Below are positions 32,646 to 44,547 of a stretch of DNA of 64,000 nt, one piece after another. The position numbers and the translations under genes are program-made. Every line of letters starts with the position of its first letter. The stretch's first letter is position 1. The notes beneath the pieces were generated by a model, which was given only the letters and a program-made list of their open reading frames with translations, ran no database searches and was not told the origin of the DNA. The stretch comes from Synanceia verrucosa (Eukaryota; Chordata; Actinopteri; Perciformes; Synanceiidae): NCBI GenBank assembly GCA_029721515.1, contig CM056555.1:78501-142500 (forward strand), given 5' to 3'.

Positions 32646-33145
32646 ACCATGAATAAACAGTATGATTATGATGATGGTTTAAAGGACTAGTTCAACATTT
32701 TGTGGACTATGCTTTGTTTCTTGCTCAGAGACTGATACCACTATGATATCTTTATAATAAATATAAAGCTGGTCAGCAGCCAGTTAGCTTAGCTTAGCAT
32801 GGCTCTGTCCAAAGGTAACAGATGTGTAACAATGACAGTTCCTCATTATTTCAGCTGGTTGTGACAGAAGAGGAAAAACACACTAAATTCTATTAAATTA
32901 TATAGGTTGTCCGTTTTTATGCTTTTGCTTGACTATGTTATTAAACCAGTGTTTTCTCTCTCAGGTTGTCAGAGTGCACAGAAGGCGGCTGTGAATCTCT
33001 GGCATTGGCTCTGGAGTCGAACCCTTCACACCTCAGAGAGCTGGAGCTGAGCTGGAGCAATCCAGGAAAATCAGGTGTGAAGCTGCTGTCTGATTTAAGG
33101 GAGAACAGATGTTACAAATTGCAGATACTGAAGGTGACAAACTAA
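23564..33145 (+). CDS. NLR family protein, FISNA-NACHT-LRR (fish NLRC3-like)
   Basis: Cytosolic innate immune receptor of the large fish NLR family. Exons: candidate first 23564-23618, then 24490-24606, 24707-24763, 24854-26666 (FISNA and NACHT), and LRR exons 26731-26904, 27212-27385, 28190-28360, 28479-28652, 28775-28945, 29125-29298, 29643-29813, 30017-30190, 30457-30627, 30999-31172, 31546-31716, 31982-32155, 32350-32520 and 32965-33145 (stop TAA). The sum is 4467 nt, 1488 residues, all phases consistent. Walker A GIAGIGKT and Walker B LFILDGLDES are intact. All LRR exons are open. No B30.2/SPRY exon follows, unlike many fish NLRs, and no PYD or CARD is seen. The large exon ends at a weaker donor (AG|GTTGTC) in the phase shared by every LRR exon. 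Orthology within this expanded family cannot be settled by eye. Confidence 0.88.
24490..24763 (+). CDS. NLR linker exons
   Basis: Exon 24490-24606 encodes GSAVTAQYGSVVNNPQYTGV and GNLINNMY, the short Ala/Gly/Asn-rich linker that precedes FISNA in many fish NLRs. Exon 24707-24763 encodes a Pro-rich joint ending VPVPPKPQ. Both have clean acceptors and donors. Confidence 0.75.
24854..26666 (+). CDS. NLR large exon: FISNA and NACHT domains
   Basis: The FISNA domain (EIIQKCQAELKSYLENTTKT onward) occupies about the first 80 residues. NACHT follows: P-loop GIAGIGKT near residue 95, FPFTFRDFNL, Walker B LFILDGLDESR, sensor region WITSRPAAA, then winged-helix and helical parts with FIHLSVHEFLAALY. 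NACHT binds ATP and drives oligomerisation. There is no stop or frameshift over 604 codons. Confidence 0.95.
26731..33145 (+). CDS. NLR leucine-rich-repeat exon array (14 exons)
   Basis: After the first exon the array alternates two exon types. Type A (174 nt, e.g. 27212-27385) reads LAACQFTYSGFAALASSLKS and LRVLDLAQN. Type B (171 nt, e.g. 28190-28360) reads LNSCRLTAACCQSLTFALSG and LKELDLSYNNL. Six A-B pairs follow one another (27212 to 32520), then a distinct last exon (32965-33145) reading LSECTEGGCESLALALESN. Each exon starts and ends in the same phase, so units can be added or lost without frameshift. Confidence 0.93.
27537..28090 (+). mobile_element. LINE 3' end in an NLR intron
   Basis: The frame KRLKDSFFPRAVIAIVPL is the usual C-terminus of L2/CR1-type LINEs, followed by an A/T-rich 3' UTR and a tail GACAATAAAGAATCTTGAAT with repeats of AATCTTG. 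It is 5'-truncated and lies within the first A-B LRR pair. Confidence 0.8.
32588..32641. repeat. (AT)n microsatellite
   Basis: About 27 TA units in an NLR intron. A related (TG)n/(TA)n stretch at 30670-30710 follows another LRR B exon (30457-30627). Confidence 0.95.
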
Positions 33146-34288
33146 AACAATGGATCATTTTCTTCTGTTGGTCTGGGCCAAATGAGCTGAACTACAGGTG
33201 TGAAAGTGACCTTAGATGTGAATCTTTAAAGGATTCAAACCTTCTCATTCTTCAGGCTAACGTCCTTTTCTCTGAAAACAGCACTGAGAGTGAACACTTA
33301 CGTTTTGGCCCAGACAGATAAACACTATAGTGCTCTGCAAAACATACCGATTAAAACCACTTTAATGTAATAAATATGGTTAATACTGTTAACACTGTTT
33401 ATTCTTCTTTATTCTGACCGACAAAAGTGTTGCTTTGTTCACTGCAAAGGAAGTTAACTGTTAATTAGACAGACCAAACCTACACAGGAATCAATCACAT
33501 GTTGACCTGGACCTTTTTAAAAAACAAAACGAGAGAAATGAGCTGTTGGAGCATAGCCCAATAAACACATTTACCAAATAAATGGTTGCATGAATGGGCA
33601 AAGTTTGAAACTCATTTAGTTAAATTATACCTTCAAAGGCTATGGAGTACAACAGAGGATAACAACCAAGAACTCGGAGACTTAATAAAGAAACACTTTA
33701 TTCAATGGAATAAGACTGCTTAGTTGCTTGATCAAATCTTGAGCCATCCCTTTCACAGAAAGAGTACCTCACTCTCTTTGTTACAGATCATTTGCTGCCT
33801 CCATCGTCTCCATGTGCTTAAACCTTCGCTGCGATCACACAAACTAATCTGAAATGAGTCAGTAGTTTCAGGATTAACAGCCTTCCCATGGTTCTCCATA
33901 TTATCCTCAGAAAAAAAGACACTCAAGTCCTGATCAGTATTAAACTGTTTAATATCTACAAATCATTAAATCCTGATGTCACAGTGATTGACTTTGATTT
34001 CAGCAGCAGGATAATGATTATCATAATATTAATGTCACAACTTTAACTAATTACTAGTAACTACAATCTTTGTTGGAGTTGTAACTCCATTAGATGATCC
34101 CTGATATGCTAAATAGCAAAAAACAGTCAACTGCACTTAATATGTAAAAATATAAAAAAAAAAATCTAATGAAAATTGTACCGGTTTGTGTGGATTTCTT
34201 TTCCACCACAGTTTCCTTCCTGAAGTGACCACCAGTGCACCAAAGTAAAATAAAAAGAGAAAAACATGATAACATGGAGGACAAAAGC
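33146..34288. other. Convergent 3' UTRs of the NLR and TRAF5
   Basis: No coding exon is seen. AATAAA-like signals occur at about 33368 for the NLR. The TRAF5 3' UTR comes from the right on the minus strand. The region is AT-rich. Confidence 0.5.
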
Positions 34289-34875
34289 CTACAGGTGCTC
34301 TAAACCTGCCAAGTCCACCTTCACTTTAACAAACAATGTGTCGTCTTTGACATATGCAGCATTTTGAGGAGTTTCTAGCCTGTTGAGGGGAATAAAGCAT
34401 GAAAATCCAACCGCTACGTTGCTGACAGACTCGGCAGCGGGCTGCTGGAAGCTTTTGGACATTGGATCGGGTCTGAAGCTGAGACTCCGGTGGTTACCGG
34501 CACCACTTTGATCGAGAACAGACAGAGACACGGTCTGTCTGAAAGGCCAAGGCAGAAGAGCGTCAAAGTCTCCTGGCATCAGGACAACATAAAGGGACAG
34601 GTGAGTCCCTCTCCCTTCCCCGTCCCCATTCAGATAGACTTTGGTGGCCATTTTGTAGCCGCAGCATCCAGTGTGGAACGGCACACTGCTCAGACAGGAC
34701 GTCTGACCTTTGACCTCAGCTTCCCTCCTGTTCCTGAAGTCCTCTATCTTCCAGATCAGTTTGCCATCGTAGGATGCTGCCTCCAGCTCCTGCAGGTGCT
34801 GCTTGTTGCGACTGAGCTGAGTGGTGTGGAAGTCCAGGAGACCTGAGTGATGCTTGAGCTTTTCCTCCAAAGTTC
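34289..34875 (-). CDS. traf5: TRAF5 last exon: end of coiled coil and MATH domain
   Basis: 195 codons plus stop. The coiled-coil end (LEEKLKHHSGLLDFHTTQLS) leads into the MATH/TRAF-C domain: KLIWKIEDFRNRREAEVKG, FHTGCCGYKMATKVYLNGDG, PWPFRQTVSLSVLDQSG and AAYVKDDTLFVKVKV. This domain trimerises and binds receptor tails. Confidence 0.95.
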
Positions 34876-37800
34876 CTGGAAGAAAAAAATAGTTGACTGA
34901 AATGCAAAGATCTAAACCTTGAAGCATACTTTGACTGTAAAGTGCATCTGCAACAGGCGAATAGGGTCAAATCCACCCAAATGTATTAGTCACTCATTGA
35001 CAGCACTTTTTGGAGGCAGATTTTCAGGTTTTGTTACCCAAGCGTTCTCTGAGGGCCTCCACTGCTGACACTTCCTGGATCACAGCATCCAGAGACTTCC
35101 TGAGCTGCTCCAGCTCCTCCAGACCACACCTGATCCCCCGAGAAACCTGCTGGATGTCCAGCTCGATGGTGGACAGGACATCCTCCTGTCTGCTCAGTGT
35201 CCTCTGACCAAGCAGACAAACATGGGACATGGTTTAATGATCCTGCTCTGAACTACAAGATCCTCCATTAAATCCGGATTTTCTTTTTCATAAAACTTTA
35301 TTATGTTCAGGATCTGAGAGGCTGCGATGGAGGAATGCAACAAACAAGTATTATTTTTATAACTGATTAATATATAAGAGATAGATCTGTTTTATTCATC
35401 ATTTATTAAAATGACAGAAAATAGATAAAACTGCCTTTAAATATCTTGTTTTAGCAGTTCTCACCCAAAGATTCTCTAACGTATATAAATAATGTATAAT
35501 AATAATAATAATGTTATATGTTTTTGCATGACAAAATTACCTCAGAGATTAATTAAGCTGACTGTTATTTGATCAGGCCACTCTACTCTGATGAATAATT
35601 CAAAGTTTATAAATAAAACTTTAAATCATTAAGTTAAAGCTACATTTGTGTGTCGGGGTTTGTTTCATGAGTACGGAAGCATTAAATGTTCTTAACTCTT
35701 AAATGTATGATGATTATGATGATGATGATGAAGAGGTGCAGAGGAAATGATAGCGTAACAACAGGGTGATCAGAAAGAATCAAACTAACCTGAGCTGCAC
35801 AGATTATGTGTTCATTGCTGCTCTTCTGTTGCAGCAGCGGTCTGATTTTCTCCTGCAGACCAGCGAGCAATAAACTGTCCGTCTGGACCTCCTGCTGCCT
35901 CAGTAGCGCCTCCTCCTGGAGAACCTCCACCTGACAGGAGACAACAGTCAACAGGTGAACATTTCTGAGTGTTTAGTCAGAAGTCACATTAAATCTGTGC
36001 AGAGCATTGGCTTTGTTTCGTGGAATAATCATTTGAACATATTTGTTTATGAAATAAGGAGGTGCTAAATACAACACTCGGTAGCAAACAGCAGTGACAT
36101 TAACAATGTGAATGCTCGTAATAGCTGAATCATCAGTTCACTATGAAATTTAGAAGTAACTGAAAGACTTACTTCAAATTACTGTATGAATGTACTGGAT
36201 TGTATGTATGATCCCACATCCTGTGATGTAAAGTTACTTATTATTACTTATTATTTATGAATGAAGACTGGTGGCTTTGAAGAGAACGTTGACTGAAACA
36301 CATTTATGTTATAAAATAATGAGAGCATTTCATGGGTTGACAAGATAAGGTGATGACAGCAAAAAAACATTTTTGTACACAAAAACTGAATGTCTATGTA
36401 GTAATAATAAGCTAAAATGTCATAACATGAAAAATATCTCGATATGATGTTAATATGCCTCTTTAGTTCATATTTACATGAACAAGTAAAAGAGCAAATC
36501 TCATAAAGCGCAGTGTAATACATAATAATGTAATAAACATAGCTATTGTTGTCAGCCATGAAAAAAGCAGACAAAAATAGCACGTGTTTTTATGGTTGAA
36601 TTTTATTCTTGATCAATTTATGACTTGAAATTAATCCACAACAATTTATGATTAATCTGATTAAAATTTTTAATCATTTGACAACCCTAATTCCTACATA
36701 CTACTAACACTAAGGTAACATAGTAAAGATGTCGCTGGCTGTACATTTGATAGACGCACCTGTTGCTCCAGGTGGGTGTTGCTTCTCAGGACCAGCAGCA
36801 TGTGATGATTGACAGCAGCGTCTTCATGCAGCTTCACTCTCTCTCTCTTATCCTGCGGGACACATCAGATGCTGTCAGATGCTGTCAGATGCTGTCAGCT
36901 AATGTCAGGTGCTGTCGGGTGATGTCGGGTGATGTCAGATGCTGTCAGCTGATGTCGGGTGATGTCAGATGCTGTCAGCTGATGTCAGGTGATGTCGGGT
37001 GCTGTCAGCTGATGTCAGGTGCTGTCGGGTGCTGTCTGATGCTGTCGGGTGCTGTCTGGTGCTGTCGGGTGATGTCGGGTGCTGTCAGCTGATGTCGGGT
37101 GCTGTCAACTGATGTCAGGTGATGTTGGGTGTTGTCGGGTGATGTCAGCTGATGTCGGGTGTTGTCGGGTGCTGTCAGCTGATGTCGGGTGATGTCGGGT
37201 GATGTCGGGTGTTGTCGGGTGATGTCGGGTGTTGTCGGGTGCTGTCAGCTGATGTCAGGTGATGTCGGGTGTTGTCGGGTGCTGTCGGGTGATGTCGGGT
37301 GCTGTCGGGTGCTGTCGGGTGTTGTCAGCTGATGTCAGCTGATGTCGGGTGATGTCGGGTGATGTCGGGTGATGTCGGGTGATGTCGGGTGCTGTCGGGT
37401 GCTGTCGGGTGTTGTCAGCTGATGTCAGGTGATGTCGGGTGCTGTCGGGTGTTGTCAGCTGATGTCAGATGATGTCGGGTGCTGTCGGGTGATGTCGGGT
37501 GCTGTCGGGTGTTGTCAGCTGATGTTGGGTGCTGTCGGGTAATGTCAGCTGATGTCAGATGATGTCAGCTGATGTCAGGTGATGTCGGGTGTTGTCAGGT
37601 GATGTCGGGTGTTGTCAGCTGATGTCAGATGATGTCAGCTGATGTCAGGTGATGTCGGGTGCTGTCGGGTGTTGTCAGCTGATGTCAGATGATGTCGGGT
37701 GCTGTCGGGTGATGTCGGGTGCTGTCGGGTGTTGTCAGCTGATGTTGGGTGCTGTAAGCTGATGTCAGGTGATGTCGGGTGCTGTCGGGTGATGTCAGGA

Positions 37801-40800
37801 TGATGTCAGGTGCTTTCGGGTGCTGTCGGGTGCTGTCAGGTGCTGTCAGCTGATGTTGGGTGTTGTGGGGGGCTGTCGGGTGTTGTCGGGGGCTGTCAGC
37901 TGATGTCGGGTGTTGTCGGGTGTTGTCGGGGGCTGTCGGGTGTTGTCGGGGGCTGTCAGCTGATGTTGGGTGTTGTCAGGGGCTGTCGGGTGTTGTCGGG
38001 TGTTGTCGGGTGCTGTCAGCTGATGTCGGGTGTTGTCGGGTGTTGTCGGGTGTTGTCGAGGGCTGTCAGCTGATGTCGGGTGTTGTCGGGGGCTGTCGGG
38101 TGTTGTCGGGTGATGTCAGGTGCTGTCAGCTGATGTCGGGTGTTGTCGGGGGCTGTCGGGTGTTGTCAGGTGCTGTCGGGTGCTGTCAGGTGATGTCGGG
38201 TGTTGTCGGGTGCTGTCAGGTGATGTCAGCTGATGTCAGGTGTTTTCAGGTGCTGTCGGGTGCTGTCAGGTGTTTTCAAGTGCTGTCAGGTGTTGTCAGG
38301 TGCTGTCAGGTCTGTGTCACACTGTGGTTCTTCACTATTGATCGATGATGAGATCAACTCACCTGCACAGAGCAGCCGAACTTCCTGTAAGAACAGTCGA
38401 TGTGAAGCTCAGGACATGAATCTCTGTGTTCAGGCAGCTGGATGAAGAGAGAGACACACATTCCCACAGATATTAATGTGTTCATTTTATTAGGAGGCTT
38501 TTCGTGGAATACTTAATTCTGATTGATTTGTTTCTAAAGCCTATATATTGTATATCAGTCTCAGGTACTGACAGTAACTCATCCCATTAATAGTAATTTG
38601 ATGACAGTAGCTCAGTCTGTAGTGACTTCGGGTGGAAACTGGAGGGTTGCTGGCTCAAGTCCAGGTCGGACTGGGTCTGGAGCATGGATTAATAAAGGAA
38701 TTCTTCTTCTTCTAATGCAGTCTTTGTGACATTGTTCTAATAATGCTTCCCTATTTTATTTGTGCACATGCACGCATGTGAGTGACTTAACTCTGCCATT
38801 GATTTATTTTGATGTCAAAGTGTTTTTTCAATAGCGGGTCGCTGATCGCGCACTCACACAGCCTGTGAGTAATTTTGGGGCTTCTGGGATTTGTAGTCGG
38901 AGCATAAAGAGACGGTATACACCACAGAGATCAAAACAGGAAGTGGAGACGATCGAGATTAGAGAGCAAAACAAACAGAATGTGGAGAAAAAGTGGTGAT
39001 TTTGTGTCCACTTTTTGTCCAGATTGTCCATTACTCTACCTCTGATAAAACAAGAATGGAACAAGGTAAAAACAAACATTTTTTTCATGATGAAATAGAG
39101 AGTCTCTTCTTTCATTTGAGCTATTCACTGTTTTCAGAGACATAGTACTAAATATTCTGTGGGTCTAGAAATATGACTGAAAATGGACAAAAACTCTGGA
39201 ACAAGACACTTTCTGTTTTATAAAACGGCTGGTACTTAATGAGTTAATTGAGCATTGCTGCCAAAGGTTTCATGCTTTTCAGCTGGTCGACAGACTGTTA
39301 AACCAAAAGGTCTGATTGTGGACCTACTGAAATATGTTGGGAGCTACGGGGTATGACGCATGAACAGTGTCAATTTCGTTGAGTGCAGATATGGTGCTTG
39401 ACATTTTTTCACCCTCCCTGCCTAAATCCAGAGTGCCTGACCAACAGCCACCTAAAGCTGAGTGCTGCTAACTGGACCTGATTTTAAGTCCACATTGGCC
39501 TCATCTTTAAAACTGAGCGTCATTGAGCAGAGCTGAAATTAGGCCCGCAGGTTAATGTTGTGAATGAGCTCACCTTGTGCCTGGGAACCTTCATGGAGCA
39601 GCTGTTGGGACAGTCAACCTCCACGTCTGGACAGGATCTCTGCACATGATCCTATACAGAAAAACCAACCAACAGACATCACCGTTACTCCGTAATAACC
39701 AGAATAACGTTACCAGAACTCCATTTTGGCTTAAAGATTCCACGTTTTGCTGGTCCGCAAGAAAAAAAAACATGAGTGGAGATTCATTTTATTTTCAAAA
39801 ATGAATTAGTGGTTTCTGGGTAGAAATCCTCTCTTGAATTAATAAGTAAACACTTATTTCTTTGCACCAAACAAGTAACCTGCCCTGTAAGAAAGTGCAC
39901 CAAGACAAGACTGGAACATCATGTGCATGAGGACTGTTCCCTGGTGTCACAGTGTCTGCACGAATTTACCTGGATGAGGTTGAGTCTCTGCAGCTGCTGG
40001 CAGTGTGGACAGGACTCCATGCGGTATCGACAGACGTTGGTCAGGTGTTCCTGCAGGTATTGCCTCTGTAGCACCGCCCTACAGCCTGGATTGCAGCACC
40101 GCAGCTGCTCATACTGACAAGAACTCAGATGCTCCTGCAGAGGATGATAAGAAGGTTGATGAGTCTGAGGGTGTGATTTTACATGTTGATCAGGTGAATT
40201 GTTGGGTTTAAAATTTACATATTTACACACATAGCTGGGCTGGTGTGACAAAGTCACAGCTGAGACCTTAAACATCAGCTCTGTCCATATTTGTACAAGA
40301 CAACCCATTAAACATGAGACTGAACTGTTGGTGTATAAAGTCTACCTGCAGGTGGCGTAATGTGACGACAGAGGTGCATGATGGGGAGTTGGTGCAGTAC
40401 ACTTCTAAACTGGAGATTTCTCGTTTGCAGCAGTTGTCCTGGAAAACCTGCCACAGTTGATAAATTCAGTCAGGAGCCATGGTGACAAGAGATGATCAGA
40501 CACATTCTTCAGGTGGAAATTATCAGACATGAAAAAACATATCAACATAAAATGTGATGATGTGCAGCTGCAGGTTTGGATCTGACCTCAGTCGGTGTGA
40601 TCACAGCTCCGTCCACTGGACAAACTGGGCTAGACTGTGATGAACTCTCCCTGAAACACCAAGCAGACTGGCATTCATACCAAGAAACCAGAGACTGAGA
40701 TATCCAGAGACTCTGCAAGCTCACAGACTCTAAACAAACCCACAATTACCAGGAGCGCTGCAGGTACAACACGCCTCCCTTCAAAGAGAATATGTCACAT

Positions 40801-41280
40801 TCATTTCCAGGTTCATATATTTGGGGTTTCTATTTTGATGTTAAAAAAACATACTGTCTCTATCAGCCTGTCTGAATATACCTGTTTTCACCCTCTGTCT
40901 CTTTAAAATGAGCCTGAATGTGACCAAATAGACTGAAGCTTAAAATAAAGGGGTAATAATTTAACAGTGAGATTAGATAATGTCATAAAGAGTGTTGTTG
41001 GCTCTTACAGCAGTCTTTGGAGGCAGAGGAAGCAGAAGATGTGTCCACAGGAGTTCTGCTGAGGGTTGAGCACAACTCCTCTGCAGATCGGACAAACAAA
41101 CTCCTCCTTCAGGGTTAACACAAACTTCAACGAGTGCTGGATGGAGGTCAGCTCAGACTCCCAGGAGCTCATCCTGGACTCCCCGGACCCCAGCCCCAAC
41201 TCCTCGGACCTCCTTGCGAACTCCTCAGACAGCAAACTGGACTCCTCTGATGCTCCCGGCTTTGTGTCTGCAGTCGCCAT
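34289..41280 (-). CDS. traf5: TNF receptor-associated factor 5
   Basis: Cytoplasmic adaptor that couples TNF-receptor family members (CD40, LTBR and others) to NF-kB and JNK signalling. Ten coding exons on the minus strand: 41280-41009, 40650-40587, 40447-40346, 40134-39970, 39651-39574, 38437-38363, 36852-36760, 35930-35790, 35203-35038 and 34875-34289. They total 1743 nt, 580 residues, close to the 557 of human TRAF5. In order: RING, TRAF-type zinc fingers, coiled coil, MATH/TRAF-C domain ending AGLEHL. Matches such as VFQDNCCKRE, NGKLIWK-like DGKLIWKIED, YLNGDGEGRGTHLSLY and YVKDDTLFVKVKVDL identify TRAF5. A 1.4-kb minisatellite, a MITE and a SINE sit in its introns. The start is the first Met after a good acceptor. 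Confidence 0.95.
36866..38310. repeat. Decamer minisatellite in TRAF5 intron
   Basis: About 144 tandem 10-bp units of the form G[A/C/T]TGTC[A/G]G[G/C/A]T, between TRAF5 exons 38437-38363 and 36852-36760. The 10-bp register holds from 36871 to 37800, shifts by one base once, and then holds to about 38310. Variation is by substitution at positions 2 and 7-9. Higher-order copies are visible: 37421-37535 recurs at 37641-37755, 220 bp on. Many unit junctions create CAGCTG. The + strand lacks stops, which makes long spurious open frames. Confidence 0.95.
38363..40447 (-). CDS. traf5: TRAF5 zinc-finger exons
   Basis: Exons 40447-40346, 40134-39970, 39651-39574 and 38437-38363 encode the Cys/His fingers: DNCCKREISSLEVYCTNSPS, EHLSSCQYEQLRCCNPGC, EHLTNVCRYRMESCPHCQ, RSCPDVEVDCPNSCSMKV and CPELHIDCSYRKFGC. 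The spacing fits four to five TRAF-type fingers. All junctions are phase-consistent. Confidence 0.92.
38600..38705 (+). mobile_element. tRNA-derived SINE-like element
   Basis: A box A-like GTAGCTCAGTCTGTAG and a box B-like GCTGGCTCAAGTCC about 35 bp apart, followed by an A/T-rich tail (AATAAAGGAATTCTTCTTCT). This is the layout of a Pol III-derived SINE of fish. Lies in a TRAF5 intron. Confidence 0.6.
38849..39247. mobile_element. TTAA-type MITE, copy 2 (left end truncated)
   Basis: Shares the interior beginning CACACAGCCTGTGAGTAA and the right end with copies 17644-18014 and 62470-62966. The right end reads GTACTTAATGAGTTAA, the usual end with TTAA. The left TIR is not recognisable. In a TRAF5 intron. 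Confidence 0.75.
41009..41280 (-). CDS. traf5: TRAF5 first coding exon with RING finger
   Basis: An N-terminal Ser/Glu-rich stretch of about 50 residues, then the RING: FVCPICRGVVLNPQQNSCGH, IFCFLCLQRLL, completed by CPVDG from exon 40650-40587 (last ligand Asp, as in TRAF5). RING domains of TRAFs recruit E2 enzymes. The exon has an acceptor (CTGCTCAG) just upstream of the ATG at 41300-41307, so a 5' UTR exon must lie further right. Confidence 0.93.
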
Positions 41281-41299
41281 GAGTCAGCAGGAGGCCAGA

Positions 41300-44200
41300 C
41301 TGAGCAGAAACAGGTGATGTAAAAGATTTGGTAACACTTTTTTCAAACATTAAATACCTTAAAATGATGCTTTAAATCCACCTCTCCTTACTGGGCTGTT
41401 CCTCTGACAAATCTCAACTGCTGGTAAAAAAAGTAAAAAGTAATTACAGCTCCTCTCCAGACTGTGATGACAGCACATTTGAACATTTGTTTGGTTTACA
41501 CTGCAGAATTTTGGGTTTCCTTATTGGTTGACTTTTACCTTTTCCACAGAGCTTGTTGTGAGCAGTTTCATGTAGAAACTACTGATGTGAGAACTACTAT
41601 CTCACATCAATCTAGATGATCCGTGTATAAAAGTAGATCCAATGCAGAACCAGCTCTTCTATCCAGCAGCAGAGCCCAGTGATCACATCAACAGCTGAGC
41701 TAAGATGCTGACAGAGTCCTGTGGACGAACAGAACCATTTAATGGATTTATTGAGGTTATTTTTCAGGGTGTTCTAATTTTTTTATTTATTTAAGTTTTT
41801 AACCCATTAGTTAATAATAAATGGGTCAGTTTTTCTTCATACCTACTGTTGTTGACTATTGATCTCTGTTCTCAAGCCTTTTCTAACACTCCATACTAAA
41901 AGTGTCAGTGATTCATGCTGATATCATATCAGTATCGGCCAATACTTAAGACTGCAATATTGGTATTATATTGGAAGTGAAAAAGTTGTACACCCCTTAT
42001 TGTAAACATGAGTTTATAGTCTCAGTCTCTAGTTTCATGTCTTCTTCAGTACAGCCTGATGTTCATTTAGTAAATTATGGTCTTATTTAGAGTCAAACAG
42101 ACCATAAAGGAGGGGATGCTTTAGGGCGGGGCTACCTGCTGATTGACAGGTTGCTAACAGTGTTGTCTGGTCAGGGAGTTGTTGCGTTTTGTCTTGAAAC
42201 TTTTTGTTAGTTCATTAACGTTAATTATAAACTTTTAGGTCACTTCTGGATACAAAAAAACAAGATGACAAAGGACTCGGTCCATATACCGATAGGTGAC
42301 ACACACCCAATAGATACAGTACATCATACTAAAGATCTGAACTCAACTCAACTCACACCTCCCTTTAAAGAGAACATATGCTCATCTTCAGGTTCAAACT
42401 TTCATTTGGTAATTGACTTTTAATTTAATCATCCTGTGTTTTGCCTCTCAATATTGCTCTTTTTGATTTTTACCCTGCAGGCACTACCCATCCCAATAAA
42501 ATAAAAATCTTCTGCATGTTTTTTTGGGGGGTAAAAAAAACAGTCAATTCAAAACTATATCAGCAACTGTCAAAAAGAACAAACAAAAACTAGAGTAAAA
42601 ACTGGATCATTTATCTGTTCTATTTGACCAAAAATAATTCCTTTACTCATACTCAATTACAAGTCATGCATGTAGGTACAGTATAATAGTATTGTAGTAT
42701 GATAGTATTAATAGTAATATCAAAAGTAAAAGTGACCTCATCAGCATAGCAGTGACATCACAGGTGCTGAAGGTCCACTGGTTATCAATCACTCTGTCGT
42801 CATAATAATAATGACTCATTATTAATGAGCTTCCCTATCAGTGAGATATCACAGAAATCAATAAATCTGCTAAAAGACATGGAAGTGGGTTTTTTATTGC
42901 GCCCTGAGTTCGTCTGCAGGGGAATCCCCGCTGCTGCTGCTGCAGTTTATTCACTAAACTAAACTGACCTGAGATCTGTTTATCTGCACCGGAGTCACTT
43001 CAACACCCCAACAAGTCCGGTTCAGTGACTCAGACTTTGAGCCTCTGATCAGTTTTTAACTCCTGATGTTCCCGCTGAGGATCGGAGCTGCTTTACTTTC
43101 ACTTTCCTCAGAGACTCAAACAGCTCAGGATGAAACCAGCTCTCATGCGTTTCTTACCTCAGTCTGGAGAAAAAAAATCTCCGAAGTCCCTAAAAACACA
43201 TCAACAGTGCAGCCAGTCAATCACAGCTGATCGATATTAATGATTAGTGTCAATTATCTGCGGTAGAAACAGCAGCCGCGGCGGAAGAGGAAATTGTAAG
43301 AGCAGGAAGTGACTTAACATCAGCAACCTGTTCAGGCTGTTAATTCCTGCTGAGTAAACACAATGACTTTAAACAAGACGAGAGGAAATAAGAGGAAGTA
43401 GTCAGAACACTGACTCAAGTAAAAGCAGTGTGGAAGTACTGTTAAAGTACAAACATAAACAACAACAAAATAATGTACAGTTTATGTACATGGTCTACAG
43501 GGTCTAATAGTCTAACCCTTAACATGAGTTCTAACCCCATATGATTTAATTTTCTTAATAAAGAGCTGTATAGATGTGAAGAGGTAAAACCACAGCAACT
43601 CTTGAAGTGAGCAGAGCAGCATGTTTCATCAGGTCATCACAGGCTGAGACATGTTGGTTTATCACTGCAGTTTTTCTGCCTACTACAAATACTGCTGGAC
43701 TTCTGCTTCTTCAGGCTTCACTCTTCTCCTGCACCTTGAAAATCCCCATCCTGCTTCTACAGTAATAAAGTGAGTCACACCGTGGGGAAATTATTTCAGA
43801 TGTGTTCTGGTTACTAATGAAACAGTGTGTGCAGATCTGAGGGTCACAAACAGGCAGACGATACAAATGTAGTTTTTAATGAGACGTCTCAGCAGCTTCA
43901 TTTCAACAGCAATATTTTACACCTTCTATTGAAACTCAAAGGACTCTATGAATGACTCCAGTTACATTTAATGCTGTGATGCATGTTTATCCAAAAAGCA
44001 TTAAGAGCACTTTCACAATGATTTTTCATGCCAAGTAAAACTGGTAGCACCAGGAATAAGAATAAATAATGACAAGACAGACAGCTCATCTGAAGCTCAG
44101 AGTTCAGATGATGATGCCATTTATAGTTTCAAATCGCTAACATGAGGAAAAAAAACAGCTACTCTGAGAAAGTTAAACAATTAGAAGAACAGTGAGGAGC

Positions 44201-44488
44201 ATTTCTCATTTAGCTGACGGAGACATTTCGACAGGAAACATCTGGATAGGAAGGACATCTGAGAGGAGCTTTAGTGTTTTTAAAAAGCATCAAATCAAAC
44301 GTTTGTCACACATTTACTGACACCTGATTGGATGGACAGCAGATTACAAATAATTCAAATATATACCAAACTGTAAACGTAGATGTCTAATGCTACTATA
44401 AACAACACTGAGGCCTTCAGTTCAACTAGTCTGGTGATATTCTATATTTCTCTTCATGTTCAGACTGATATATCTTCTTCCTCTCCTG

Positions 44489-44547
<59 letters not shown>

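Noticed and set aside
35682..35951. Poly-Ile tail frame on the minus strand
   Set aside because: The first half is a TRAF5 exon; the IIII part is intron read-through over a GAT repeat, beyond the donor at 35790.
36866..38310. CRISPR-like array
   Set aside because: Units are 10 bp without spacers, inside a vertebrate intron; it is a minisatellite.
37810..38348. Open frames of 87 and 162 residues rich in CCRVLSGAVG
   Set aside because: They are translations of the decamer minisatellite, which lacks stops on this strand. No start context, splice sites or homology.
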